A DNA stretch of 64,000 nt from Burkholderia glumae LMG 2196 = ATCC 33617 (GTDB lineage: Bacteria; Pseudomonadota; Gammaproteobacteria; Burkholderiales; Burkholderiaceae): contig NZ_CP009434.1 of NCBI RefSeq assembly GCF_000960995.1, forward strand, positions 558,001 to 622,000, written 5' to 3'. The position numbers were made by a program, and so were the translations under genes. Position 1 is the stretch's first letter; each line of letters starts with the position of its first letter. Shown here piece after piece: positions 45,576-55,171 of this stretch. The notes under the pieces were generated by a model. The model saw nothing but the letters and a program-made list of their open reading frames with translations, made no database searches and was not told the DNA's origin.

Positions 45576-47759
45576 TCAGTTCGCTGCGACCGGCGTGCCG
45601 ATGCCGTCGATGTCCGGCGCCCAGCCCGACGAGTTCGAGAAGATCAGCGTGTTGGCGCTGCCCGACTTGAACGTGCCGGTGACGGCGAGCGTCGAGATCG
45701 TGTTCCATCCGCCGGTCGGCGGAAACGAGACGGTAACGGGCGTGGTGCCGTTGAAGCTGATTTCAGCGGAGCGAGGGGCGGAGTCGCCGTTCGCGTAGCC
45801 GATGAGCACGGTGTACTTACCGTCCGCCGCGGCCGTGATGCCGTTCATCGTCAGCGTGCCGCCGTTGCCGATATAGCCCACGTCGGCGCCACCCGAACAT
45901 GCGCTGCACGACGCGGTGCGCGCGCCGCCGGCGAGCACGTTGTTCGACGCTTCGGCTTCGTAGGCGGCATGGAACGGCGGCAGCCGGACCGGGCCGGCCA
46001 CCACCGCGAGCGTGGCGATCTCCGGTGCCGGCGCGGTGCTGTCGGCGCTCGAAATCGAGATCGAATTCTGGCCTGCCGTGAACGGCACGTACAGCGTGAC
46101 CGTGCCGACCTTGCCGTCGCGGCCCGTCGGCGGGAACGCGACCATGGTCGGTTGGCCGCCGTTGGCCGTCAATTGCGCGGTCAGCGTTTCGTGCGTGCGG
46201 TTCGCGTACGTGATCTCGACATAGCCGCCGCTGTTGTTCGCGGCCGCGATGTTGCCGAACGTCACCGTGCCGAGGCCGTGCACGATCTTCCCGCCGGCGC
46301 AATCCGAGCAGCGCGTGTACGAGGCGCCACCGCCGAGCGCGGTCGGCTCGTAGACCGTCGATGCTACGTCGCTGCCGCTGATCGCGAGCATCACGGCACC
46401 GCCCGCGGGCACCGTCGGCGCCGTATAGGACGTCGTGAACGATCCAAGGTCCTTGCCCGCCCACAGGTCGCGGACCGTCGCGCTGCTGTTCGGCGCGAAG
46501 CCGAGCTGCTGCCAGGTGACCGTCATCGGTGCATCGCTCGTGCCGTTGTTGAACAGCACCACCGCGCGCTGGCCGCTGCCTGCGAGCAGCTTCGCCCACA
46601 CCTGCTGCGCGCCGGACTGCGCGACCAGCACGCCTTGTATGCCAAGCGGATCCTGATCGACGGCAATCACGCCGCTGTTCGTCATCAGGTTCGTGGCGTC
46701 GGCGGTGAGCGGCTTCGAAAGATCGTTGCCGAGAATCAGCGGTGCGCCCGCGATCGCCCACAGGCTCATGTGCGCCTGATCCTGAACCGCCGTCATCCCC
46801 ATGCCGGCGACCATCATGTCCGGATCGTTATAGAAACCGGTGTGCTGACTTTCAGGGTGATAGTTGCCGAAGAAGTTGCCAAGCACGCGATCGTAGCTCG
46901 GTGCGCCGGTGTTGGGAACGTAGATGTCGCCCGTCGTGCGCCACATGCGGCCGACGCCGGCGGCCCATGCCCACGGTCCCTGCTTGTAGTCGGGATAGGC
47001 GGGATTGCCGGCGATCGTGCCCCAGTCGCAGATACTCAGCGTGAGACGCCGGCCGGTTTGCACGTAGGCCTTCTCGATCGCCGAAGCGACGGCCGTATAG
47101 GCCTGCTGGGGATCGTAGCCCGCGGCGCTGCCGCCGCAGAAATCGACCTTCACGAAGTCGTAGCCCCATTGCGCGAACTGCAGGAAATCGTGATCGTAGT
47201 GCGCGAAGTCGCTGCCGACGAAGTGCGAGCCGTCCGTGCGCGTGCCGCAGCCTTGCGGACCGGCGTCGATGTAGATGCCGGCTTTCAGGCCCTTGCTGTG
47301 GATGTATTGCACGATGGCCTGCATGCCGCCGGGCCATTGCGTGTTGTCGATCACGAAATTGCCGTCGGCATCGCGTACGCCGGACGTCCACCAGCCTTCG
47401 TCGGTGTTGACGTATTCGTATTTCGCGCCGCTCTTGATCTGTGCGTTCAGCGCGGCAAGCCCGTCGGCTTCGGCCTTGATGGTGTTGTAGTTGACGTTCT
47501 CCTCGAGGCTGTTCCATGACGACCAGCCCATCGGCGGCCGCACGACCGCCATCTGCCTGGAGCCGGCGCCAGGCTGGCTCGATCGCTGCGCGTCCGCCTG
47601 GGCGCCTGCCGCGGCGGCAGTGTTCTTTGCGCCCATCAGCGATGCCGCGCCACTGCCATCCGTCGAATCGCCTCCACAACCCGACAATGCCAGTGACATA
47701 CTCAGGGCCATTCCGGCCAACAGCATTAACGCACGACTTCTGTAAACGAGCAGATTCAT
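45576..47759 (-). CDS. Lipoprotein GH27 glycosidase (alpha-galactosidase-like) with two CBM35-like modules
   Basis: A 727-residue secreted lipoprotein. Lipobox LALSGC (Cys at about 28), low-complexity linker, then a GH27 barrel (about 72-350): PPMGWSSWNSLEENVNYNTI, YVNTDEGWW, nucleophile Asp in YDFVKVDFCGG, acid/base Asp in YNDPDMMVAGMG. A beta-sandwich C-domain follows (about 360-445), then two CBM35/CBM6-like modules (about 455-585 and 595-727), each starting with a paired-cysteine motif (RCSDCAGG, SCSACSGG). It probably removes alpha-galactosyl or beta-arabinopyranosyl groups from plant polysaccharide. Both catalytic residues are present. Convergent with the lipocalin-like pair. Confidence 0.9.
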   Translation of the reverse strand: MNLLVYRSRALMLLAGMALSMSLALSGCGGDSTDGSGAASLMGAKNTAAAAGAQADAQRSSQPGAGSRQMAVVRPPMGWSSWNSLEENVNYNTIKAEADGLAALNAQIKSGAKYEYVNTDEGWWTSGVRDADGNFVIDNTQWPGGMQAIVQYIHSKGLKAGIYIDAGPQGCGTRTDGSHFVGSDFAHYDHDFLQFAQWGYDFVKVDFCGGSAAGYDPQQAYTAVASAIEKAYVQTGRRLTLSICDWGTIAGNPAYPDYKQGPWAWAAGVGRMWRTTGDIYVPNTGAPSYDRVLGNFFGNYHPESQHTGFYNDPDMMVAGMGMTAVQDQAHMSLWAIAGAPLILGNDLSKPLTADATNLMTNSGVIAVDQDPLGIQGVLVAQSGAQQVWAKLLAGSGQRAVVLFNNGTSDAPMTVTWQQLGFAPNSSATVRDLWAGKDLGSFTTSYTAPTVPAGGAVMLAISGSDVASTVYEPTALGGGASYTRCSDCAGGKIVHGLGTVTFGNIAAANNSGGYVEITYANRTHETLTAQLTANGGQPTMVAFPPTGRDGKVGTVTLYVPFTAGQNSISISSADSTAPAPEIATLAVVAGPVRLPPFHAAYEAEASNNVLAGGARTASCSACSGGADVGYIGNGGTLTMNGITAAADGKYTVLIGYANGDSAPRSAEISFNGTTPVTVSFPPTGGWNTISTLAVTGTFKSGSANTLIFSNSSGWAPDIDGIGTPVAAN

Positions 47760-48324
47760 GTCAGTCTCCGTTTAACTCCGGGGTTCCGGAAGGCGTAATG
47801 GTTTTTGGGCACGACTATAGGCAGCGACCTTGAGGATGTTCAAATATTTTCTGTCCGTCCCATTAGATGGGAATGCGAATTGAATTGAGCGAAACGTTTA
47901 CGGCGCCGGCATAGCTTCCAGCATGGCCGGCAACGCAACCAGCGCGGTGATTGTCTCGCCGTTTGAAATTCGATAGATTGATTCGGATAATCAGCTGCGG
48001 CTTGCCGGGCTTGCGGCGTCGGCTACGCCATGGTTGGCGAGACAGGCCGGCTGATCGATCGCGAAGCCGGCGTCGCTTGCATCATAAGGAATCCTGCCGG
48101 GTGCTTGGTCGGCGGGATGGCATCGATTGCGAGTGGCTTTCTTTAATCTTGTTTTGTGCTTTCGCAAAAAACTCGAAATCAAACGGATAGCCAATCAGCG
48201 CGGCGACATGGATTGAGTCGGGGGCAGCGAGGCCGGGGCATGGTATTGCCAGGTTGTCCGGTAGACGGGCGGGGCAGGGCAACGTGAGCACGCAAGCCTC
48301 CAGGTCCAGCACCATCACCTTGCA
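47760..48324. other. Gene-free interval, AT-richer, upstream of GH27
   Basis: About 565 bp with no recognisable gene. The first 100 bp presumably hold the minus-strand GH27 promoter. Lower GC than the flanks, continuing into the transposase relic to the right. Confidence 0.4.
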
Positions 48325-48472
48325 ATGCAACATCTGAGCCGCCACTTCGCGCTCGGCGCGGCCGTTGGCCCGGCTTGCCTGGGCGTTCACCACCCGGCCG
48401 CGCCGATTATCGGTCAGCACATGCCCGAGATAGCTCGGCAGCGCCGGAGCCCGCATTGCTCTTGCGATACAC
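48325..48472 (-). pseudogene. IS5-type transposase remnant (internal fragment, frameshifted)
   Basis: Complement reading gives VYRKSNAGSGA (48472-48440), then a frame change and SYLGHVLTDNRRGRVVNAQA followed by SRANGRAEREVAAQML (to 48325). This is the central part of an IS5-group DDE transposase (canonical YRKS-N-GSGAKLSYLGHVL ... AERE-AA-ML). Start, DDE ends and terminal repeats are missing. Sequence further upstream to about 48560 may be more decayed remnant. Confidence 0.75.
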
Positions 48473-49252
48473 CGGCTGTCGCCATCGCTCCTTGATTCGT
48501 GCGGACATCGCCGAAAACCTGGCATCCATCTTCGAGAGCGCTTCGTTTTGCCATGTCGGATCGGCCGCAACGGACGGGTCCGCGAAACACATTGCTTCAG
48601 CCTGACCGTGCTGCGCAGCGATTCGTTGCAGCCGTCGGCGCCTCGCATCTGCTCCTTCTTCCTTGATCTCGCGAGCCTGCATCGCGCAGCATAGGCCGAG
48701 ATATTTCGACGGGCCTGTTAGGAGCCGGCGTGGGCCACGTCAGGCGGCTCCGTGCGATAGGCAGATGATGCGCACATCGAGATTGCCAACCTCCAGTGCG
48801 CAAAGCCAAAGGCTTTAGTTCTCCAAAGTTATCAATTCGAATCTTGGATTGATTTTGGAAAAATTAGGAAAATATACTAACAATGGCGAGCTTCATATAA
48901 ATAAATTTTCTTTTTGTTTCGTAAAAAAGGGAGGGACACCCTATTTTTTCTTCAAAAGCCTTTCCAAATGAAAGAAAAGATGATGAATTGGGCCAGTGTC
49001 GTATCAGATTTTTTTCTTGCTGCCGTTATCCTGATCGAACTGTCAGGGTGTCACACACGCGGGGTAGCTGAGCATCGCTTCAAACACTGAAGCTTGCGCG
49101 AGACGTCGGGGCGGTAAACCCGGATAGCGTCGGGCGGACCTTCAGAACATCCGCCCGCTGTCGTCGCGCCGTTACGCCATATGTTCCTTCTCCCGTCGCG
49201 GGCTTCTGGCAGCAGGTTTGATGGCCTAGAGTCAACATAAGGACGACACCCC
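48473..49252. other. Gene-free AT-rich interval upstream of chemoreceptor 2
   Basis: About 780 bp. The part 48795-49060 is strikingly AT-rich for this genome. TTGATT (48849-48854) and TATACT (48873-48878), 18 nt apart, form a weak promoter, but it is 375 bp from the receptor ATG. No gene recognised. Confidence 0.35.
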
Positions 49253-50833
49253 ATGCTACCCAGTTATCGCGACTTGTCCATTGGCGTACGTCTCGCCATT
49301 GCCTTCTTCATCGCGGCCTTGATGACCGCACTGCTGGGTGCCGTCGCCTACACCCGGCTCTCGTCCATCTCCGAGCAGTGGCGGACCTACGAGTCGGTGA
49401 CGCTGGCGAAGCTGCAGTTGCTCCAGCATGCGAAAGACGTGTTCGGCGACGCGGTTCACAACTACAAGGACTATGTGCTGCGCGGTGGCGACTACCGGAC
49501 GAAGTTTCTCGCCAACCTCGACGCAATCGATCAGGCTGCACAAACGTCCTTGGAGTTGGGAACCTTCGGATCGGGCGAGTCCGATGCCGTCCGTACGCTC
49601 ACCGCGGCCACCGCCGGCTACCGTGCGTCGCTCGACAAACTGGATGCGCTCGTCAATTCAGGCGCGTCGATTGAAGCCCGTGACCACGTCGTCAGCGGGG
49701 CCGACAAGCCGATCGGCAAGGCGCTCGATGTCCTGATTGCGATCGGCAGGGAGCGCACTCATGAACAGGGTAAGAACGTGACCCATCTCGCATCAGTCGC
49801 GGAATCGACCATCATCGCTGTCACAATCACAGCGCTGGCTGCGGCGGTACTGCTGGCATTCTTCATCACCCGCGACATCACCCTGCCGATCGGTGTTGCC
49901 GTATCCGCTGCCGAGGCGGTGGCACGGGGCGATCTCACACAAGACATCACCACCGACCGCGCCGACGAGACCGGCCGCTTGCTGCGTGCCCTGCGCGACA
50001 TGAACGAGAATCTGCTGCAGGTCGTCGGACGCGTGTGTAGCGGTGCCGACACCATGGCGACGGCCACAAGCGAGATCGCCGCGGGCAATCATGACCTTTC
50101 CTCGCGCACCGAAGAACAGGCGAGTTCGCTGCAGGAAACCGCCTCTAGCATGGAAGAACTGACGGCCACTGTCCGGCAGAATGCGGACAACGCCCATCGG
50201 GGAAGCACCTTGGCGACCAGTGCGGCCGATGTTGCACACCAGGGCAGTGCGGTCGTCGGCAAGGTCGTGAGAACGATGGAGGAGATCAGCGAGAGCTCGA
50301 AGAGGATTTCCGATATCACGGGCGTCGTCGAGGGTATCGCGTTCCAGACCAACATCCTCGCGCTCAACGCAGCCGTCGAAGCCGCTCGCGCCGGCGACCA
50401 GGGGCGCGGCTTCGCCGTCGTGGCAGGTGAGGTGCGCAACCTTGCCCAACGTTCGGGCAGCGCGGCGAAGGAAATCAAAGAATTGATCGCGGCGTCCGTG
50501 CGGAAGGTTCAGGACGGCACGAATCTCGCATCCGAGGCGGGCGCCACGATGTCGGAAGTCACGCGTGCGGTGGCGAGGGTCAGCGACATTATGGGCGAAA
50601 TTGCGGCCGCGTCGACCGAACAGAGCCGCGGGATCGAGCAGGTCAATCTCGCCGTCTCGCAGATGGATCAGGTCACCCAGCAAAACGCCGCACTGGTCGA
50701 GCAAGCCGCGGCCGCCTCGGCATCGTTACAGGAACAGGGACGGCAATTGAGCGAGGTCGTCGCGTTTTTTCGGTTGCGGTCCGGCACGCGGCTCCCAATC
50801 CGGCGGCCAGCAGGCCATCACGATGCTGCGTGA
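49253..50833 (+). CDS. Methyl-accepting chemotaxis protein
   Basis: A 526-residue receptor. Helix 1 about 11-33 (AIAFFIAALMTALLGAVAY), a periplasmic helical domain about 34-185 with LQLLQHAKDVFGDAVHNYKD, helix 2 about 186-207 (IIAVTITALAAAVLLAFFIT), HAMP, then the signalling hairpin with GIAFQTNILALNAAVEAARA and NLAQRSGSAAKEIKELI. No C-terminal CheR pentapeptide. It is isolated and flanked by IS relics and AT-rich DNA on both sides, and may have come with an accessory segment. Ligand unknown. Confidence 0.92.
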   Translation: MLPSYRDLSIGVRLAIAFFIAALMTALLGAVAYTRLSSISEQWRTYESVTLAKLQLLQHAKDVFGDAVHNYKDYVLRGGDYRTKFLANLDAIDQAAQTSLELGTFGSGESDAVRTLTAATAGYRASLDKLDALVNSGASIEARDHVVSGADKPIGKALDVLIAIGRERTHEQGKNVTHLASVAESTIIAVTITALAAAVLLAFFITRDITLPIGVAVSAAEAVARGDLTQDITTDRADETGRLLRALRDMNENLLQVVGRVCSGADTMATATSEIAAGNHDLSSRTEEQASSLQETASSMEELTATVRQNADNAHRGSTLATSAADVAHQGSAVVGKVVRTMEEISESSKRISDITGVVEGIAFQTNILALNAAVEAARAGDQGRGFAVVAGEVRNLAQRSGSAAKEIKELIAASVRKVQDGTNLASEAGATMSEVTRAVARVSDIMGEIAAASTEQSRGIEQVNLAVSQMDQVTQQNAALVEQAAAASASLQEQGRQLSEVVAFFRLRSGTRLPIRRPAGHHDAA

Positions 50834-50929
50834 GCGTAGCAGCGGGTATTGTCAGGGTGTTGCAGGAGCGGCTTGTATAGCAGGGCGTGCACAACTCCGT
50901 CCATGCCCTCGCGCTGCATCTTGATTTGC

Positions 50930-51360
50930 CGATTTCCGCTCGGGCTGCGCATGGTGGAGGAAATGCTGGTAGCCCGGGCCCTGATCTGATCTACGAGACG
51001 GTACGATGCCGCGCCACCAGGTTTGGTCTGTCGATCGCCCGGCGGATCCGGGCGCGGCCCCGATCCGCAAGACAAATGCCACTTTGACGAGGTGGTGGTG
51101 ACGATCCGCGGCGTGAAGCACCGGCTCTGGCGAGCCGTAGGTCAACACGGCGCCGTGCTGGATGTCCGGGTTCAGCGTCGGCGCGGCGCCACGGCGGTCA
51201 AGCGACTGATGCGCAAGCTGCTCGAGCGCCACGGCCGCCCGCGCGTCACATGGTCAGGTTTCCAACCTGTGCATGGGCTGCCGCTATCATCGGGATGCGA
51301 AACATAGACGCGATGCCCGTTCCCAGGCAAAAGTCGCCTGGGAACGGGCATCGCGCACCC
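50930..51360 (+). pseudogene. IS6-family transposase remnant (frameshifts and internal deletion)
   Basis: Fragments in different frames line up in order with an IS6-type transposase: RFPLGLRMVEEMLVARAL (from 50930), LIYETVRCRATRFGLSIARR, then from about 51080 HFDEVVVTIRGVKHRLWRAV and GQHGAVLDVRVQRRR, KRLMRKLLERHGRPRV, and after a deletion QVSNLCMGCRYHRDAKHRRD (51255 on). The central catalytic part between RV and QVSN is lost. Dead element. Gene-free sequence continues to 51835 with nothing recognisable. Confidence 0.75.
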
Positions 51361-51835
51361 GCTCGGCAGCCTTTAAGCGAATGGCTTACGTGCTCAGGTT
51401 GCCCTACCTCGCCCTGCTAAGGAACAACCCGCCAGTACCGTCCGATGCGCTTTGCGCGAAACCATCTCGGCCAGTCCCTCCGTGCCGCGCAATTACGCCT
51501 CGCGCTCGGTCGCACTTTGGCGCCCCTGCACCGTGAAGCCGAAGCGCACCTGAGCGCGCTGAAGTCCCGGGAGATGTCCGTCGCCTGGCTGCCATCCTGG
51601 GTGGCGGCCCGTGCGCAACATGCCGACAGGCGCTATCGCGACGCACGCGATGCATGCGTCGAGGCTTTCGAAAACGCGCTGCCCTACAAGAATGACATCC
51701 CGCCAGAAGGCCCGGCGGCTCGGGTTTCCCGCGCCACGGCGGCGTCGGTTAAACCATATTGCAGCCCAACGCGCCGGCCGCATGCTGGCACGCTCGATCA
51801 GCGACAGCGCCGCGCGATTGCTAGTGCAAGCGAAG
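51361..51835. other. Gene-free interval
   Basis: About 475 bp with unconvincing overlapping frames on both strands and no known protein match by eye. Possibly further IS-derived debris. Confidence 0.3.
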
Positions 51836-52285
51836 TCAATCGTCTGGATTGACGCGGCCTAAATCCCGAATCGGGTCGTAAAAATAAGAAGACATGCTTG
51901 CATAACGATGCGGCTTGGGAGGCAGCGACACGCTTATGTCAATCCTCTCGATGCCGCGTTTTATGGTGTAGGAAACGGATCGGGTGCAAATGAAAAGATA
52001 ATTTCCTTGCGGGCACGGGTATCGTTTTTCACCGGCCGGCAGCCATGCCTCGCGCAGCCTTATTTCGGTCAATTCATTGTCCGCGGAGTAATGCGCCAGC
52101 GTCGTCACCCTGAGCGTATCCTCGGAATTGACCATCATCATGATCGAGCGCGAGGCCGCGGCAAAGCTGATGGCGATGATGGCGAGTGCGATCAGCGTCT
52201 CGATGAGGGTGAATCCGGGTTCCGAAGATTTGCCGAGGCAAGATCCCCCCCTGGTGCTGGTTGGCTTGACAGGTCGAGTCGTCAT
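51836..52285 (-). CDS. Isolated type II/IV pseudopilin (GspI/PilV-like)
   Basis: A 149-residue protein with a class III (type IV pilin) signal: a basic leader ending in EPG, then FTLIETLIALAIIAISFAAA, including the invariant Glu at +5 after Gly|Phe. The mature part has SADNELTEIRLREAW, similar to the minor pseudopilin GspI. It should be cleaved by PilD-type peptidase and inserted in the inner membrane. No other secretion-system genes are nearby. The start MTTRPVKPT at 52285 is the best of three in-frame ATGs. It lies 145 bp downstream of a small exported protein gene on the same strand. Confidence 0.7.
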   Translation of the reverse strand: MTTRPVKPTSTRGGSCLGKSSEPGFTLIETLIALAIIAISFAAASRSIMMMVNSEDTLRVTTLAHYSADNELTEIRLREAWLPAGEKRYPCPQGNYLFICTRSVSYTIKRGIERIDISVSLPPKPHRYASMSSYFYDPIRDLGRVNPDD

Positions 52286-52430
52286 AGTCGGCCGATGAAA
52301 AAATAACGCCCGGCGATGCATCGCCACCGGACGTGCGGGAAAGCCTGCCGGCGGCACCCCCTCGGCCGAGGAGTTGAACTGGCTCGGCCAGGCCGGGCGC
52401 AGTCAACTCCTCGGGCGCTATCCGATCAGG

Positions 52431-53108
52431 TCAACACCTCACGTAGACCGGCTTGATGTCGCCGTCCGCCATCCCGTTGGGCAGCGTGAGCGGCGTCAGC
52501 ACCGTGACGTTGCTTGCACCTTGGTACGGGTAGTACCAGAAGAAATGGCCATACATTCTGCTGCCATAATGAACCTCGAGCCAGCCATGCGAGCGGCGGT
52601 ACTTCGGAACAAAGGTCAGCCACGCCTTCTGCCCCGGCGGAACATTCAGCGTATAGGTTTGCGTTGCCGTGCTCGTCGTGCCGGTGGTGTAGGTGGTCGA
52701 ACTACCGCTCTGACCGTTCAGGCCCAAGGCCGCCTCGACGCCATCCGAGAAGCCCCCGCTCAACGACCAGCCGCTGCTGGAGTTGGTTTCGCGTGACACG
52801 CTTGCCGAGGTCGCGTAAGACCAGCTTGCGCTTTCCGAGTTGGTCGTCGTCCCGTGACAGTTGTAGTACTCGGTGCTGACCTGACTGGCACGGCCTTCGC
52901 TGAAATCATGGCTCACTTCGTGCCAGATGCATTTGTCCGGTTTCGTTCCGCCATTGCCTCCCAGGCAGTCGCCCTGGGCATCCGGACTGGTGTTGTTGTC
53001 TGGCCAAAGAGGGGAGCGCCAGATTCCGTTGTAGGAAGCATAGGCGGCTCCGCCAATCGAGAGGTTGAGAATAGCGAGCAGCAAAATTGCCGATGTTTTG
53101 TATTTCAT
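52431..53108 (-). CDS. Small exported protein of unknown family, beta/Ser-Thr-rich
   Basis: A 225-residue protein with a typical signal peptide (MKYKTSAILLLAILNLSIGG, ending AAYAS). The mature region has several Cys (CLGG, KCIWHE, NCHG, final C), a Ser/Thr-rich stretch about 95-160, and an aromatic C-terminal part (TLNVPPGQKAWLTFVPKYRR, then HYGSRMYGHFFWYYPYQG). Alternating Ser/Thr followed by VPPG-KAW recalls beta-pore-forming (ETX/MTX2-like) proteins, but this is only a loose resemblance. AGGGGAAA precedes the ATG at 53108. Located in an AT-richer, IS-marked region. Confidence 0.6.
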   Translation of the reverse strand: MKYKTSAILLLAILNLSIGGAAYASYNGIWRSPLWPDNNTSPDAQGDCLGGNGGTKPDKCIWHEVSHDFSEGRASQVSTEYYNCHGTTTNSESASWSYATSASVSRETNSSSGWSLSGGFSDGVEAALGLNGQSGSSTTYTTGTTSTATQTYTLNVPPGQKAWLTFVPKYRRSHGWLEVHYGSRMYGHFFWYYPYQGASNVTVLTPLTLPNGMADGDIKPVYVRC

Positions 53109-54649
53109 GATTTCCCCTGTGATGTGAATTGCCATTTCAAAGCGATGGCGAATATTTGATTTCTTTTGATTCTGCTTACGCCTCCTTTAATGATTGTTTG
53201 CTGGATGCGGTGATGCCTTGGATGGCGGGGAGCCAACCGGGTATTCGATTTTCTGGTGCTTGTGATGCCGGATGCGTTTCTTATGAAGCGGTCCCTTGGT
53301 ATGGGCGGAAATCTATCAAATTTAAAAAAACAGGTTAATTCTATTTGGCTATTGGAAATATGTTTTCATAGGATCGAGTTTATTAAGTTACGTTTAAGGT
53401 TCGATATATGGAAAATGTAATTTGTAATGTTCTAATTAATGATTTTTGACATTTATCTGAATATCGATCTTTAAGGCGGGTTGCAGCTATCTTCCGGGCC
53501 TCGTCACGCCGAAGCAGTGTTATCGCCACCGCGGCCTGGTTTCGAAGGCGGTACTCGAGGCGAACGGGACCTGATCGAAGGACCGACCGGAGGGCGGTGT
53601 CGACGTGCAGGAATTGGCGTGCGTTTGCTGTCGATGTCATCAAGGCCATGCCGTGTGACGACGTTCCGTCCGCTTGCGCCGACACTCGAGGCAGGTGGTG
53701 ACAACCGACGGCGATCTTTAGTTTGCGACGTTCGTACTCCTTGCGATTGATCTCGCGCCTTCGCCCAGCGATCGGCTTCGGCAAGCGGTTCGCGATCGCG
53801 ACGTCGATCGGCGCCTCGGCGCCCTGCATCCGCACGCTGCTCGGCGAGCGGATGCAGCGCCGCCCCGTTCTGCGCGAGCGGGTTTCCTGCGTCGCCACGC
53901 TCGCCCGGGTCACTGCCCCCAGTGCCAGCCGATTCCGGTACGGATCGAGCCCCCGGCGCTGCGTGTCGATCGGCGGGCTGGTCGCTTCCGGCTTTCGTCA
54001 TGGGCCGGTCCGCCATTTCGGCCGATACGGATGGACAAACGGGGTCGCACGCGTGATCGACTTTTTCACCGGCGGGAAAGGCGCGCGGCGCTCGCCCTGC
54101 TGAACGGTCTGGCCGCGGCAGGGCGTTTCGCCCGTCCCGCGGCCGTTCCACCGCCATGCGCTGGTGCCGCGATTCTGCCGGCGATCCGGCTGGCGGCGTT
54201 GCCCGGCGCGCCGTGAACGGCTCGACCGGAGCGGATGGTGGAGGCGGTTTGCGCCGCCTCGCTCATTGAAAAGCAGGAAGCGGGCGGCCGGCACGTCGAG
54301 CGTAAACCCCAATGAAGGCGATTTCACGCGCGCTTGGACTCAAGCAACGCGGCCGCCGTCCGTAGTCATGGATAAGGAGCGGCGGATCCGGCTCTGTCGA
54401 GGCGACGGCCAACGAACGGGAAATCGTATGGCCGTGGCCGCGGTCAAAACCCCGGTCGAGCGGAAGGTTCGTTCGAAATGCCGACGACGCTCGTGCGGCC
54501 GGCGTTCAAGGACCGGCCGTGCCGAGCGGCCGGACCGCGTGGGCAAGCCAGGGCGGGATTGCGGCCTCGCCGGCAGGCGCCTGCCGACGAGGCCGAGAAT
54601 TGCCAGGCGTTCTGAGCAGCACGGATTATTTACTCACGGAGGCAGCGTT
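53109..54649. other. Large gene-free interval, AT-rich then GC-rich
   Basis: About 1.54 kb. The first 360 bp are strongly AT-rich and would carry the promoter of the exported protein. From about 53470 on it is GC-rich with several overlapping frames on both strands; none resembles a known protein, start codons lack ribosome-binding sites, and they contradict each other. Probably degraded coding sequence. GGAGG at 54638-54642 is the cheW ribosome-binding site. Confidence 0.4.
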
Positions 54650-55171
54650 ATGAATGGAATACGGGAAGTGTCGAGAATGAGCGACGCCAATGACACGCAA
54701 CCGCAGCAGGGCGCCCAGGAGTCACAGGAGTTCGTGACGCTGCGGCTTGGCAACGAGGAGTATGGGATCGACATCTTATGCGTGCAGGAAATCCGCTCCT
54801 ACGAGCCACCCACCCGCATCGCGAATGCCGTTCCCTATATCAAAGGCGTGATCAACCTGCGCGGCGTGATCGTGCCAATCCTCGATTTGCGTATCAAGTT
54901 CGCGCTTGAATCGGTTGAATACAACGAATCGACGGTGGTGATCGTCCTCAACGTGCGTTCGCGTACCGTGGGCATCGTCGTGGACTCGGTCAGTGACGTG
55001 CTCGCACTGAGCCCGGCCGATCGCCGGCCGGCGCCGGCACTGGGGGCGGCAATCGATACCGGCTTCATCACGGACATCGGCTCGGTGGCGGGGGAGGACG
55101 GTGAGCGGATGCTGATCCTGCTGGATATCGAGCGGCTGATCGCCACCGCGGACATCGGCCTGTTTGCCTGA
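54650..55171 (+). CDS. cheW: Chemotaxis coupling protein CheW
   Basis: A 173-residue CheW that bridges receptors and CheA. Domain from about 25 to 168: EFVTLRLGNEEYGIDILCVQ, IKGVINLRGVIVPILDLRIK, VVIVLNVRSRTVGIVVDSVS. The first ~22 residues are polar and probably disordered. GGAGG at 8 nt fixes the ATG at 54650; frames further upstream are not CheW-like. It is a solitary copy outside a che cluster, about 3.8 kb from a chemoreceptor on the same strand. Confidence 0.92.
   Translation: MNGIREVSRMSDANDTQPQQGAQESQEFVTLRLGNEEYGIDILCVQEIRSYEPPTRIANAVPYIKGVINLRGVIVPILDLRIKFALESVEYNESTVVIVLNVRSRTVGIVVDSVSDVLALSPADRRPAPALGAAIDTGFITDIGSVAGEDGERMLILLDIERLIATADIGLFA

Noticed and set aside
49041..50860. 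11-mer TGTCAGGGTGT at 49041 and again at 50850, considered as direct repeats from transposition of the chemoreceptor
   Set aside because: An 11-bp match within 2 kb is not far from chance expectation and the flanks do not extend the identity.
51445..51852. 135-codon frame after the IS6 relic
   Set aside because: No recognisable domain, weak start, and competing frames of equal length on the opposite strand.
53383..53913. 176-codon minus-strand frame, considered as a kinase or transposase fragment
   Set aside because: No motif of either class could be confirmed in any frame; overlapping alternatives on both strands.
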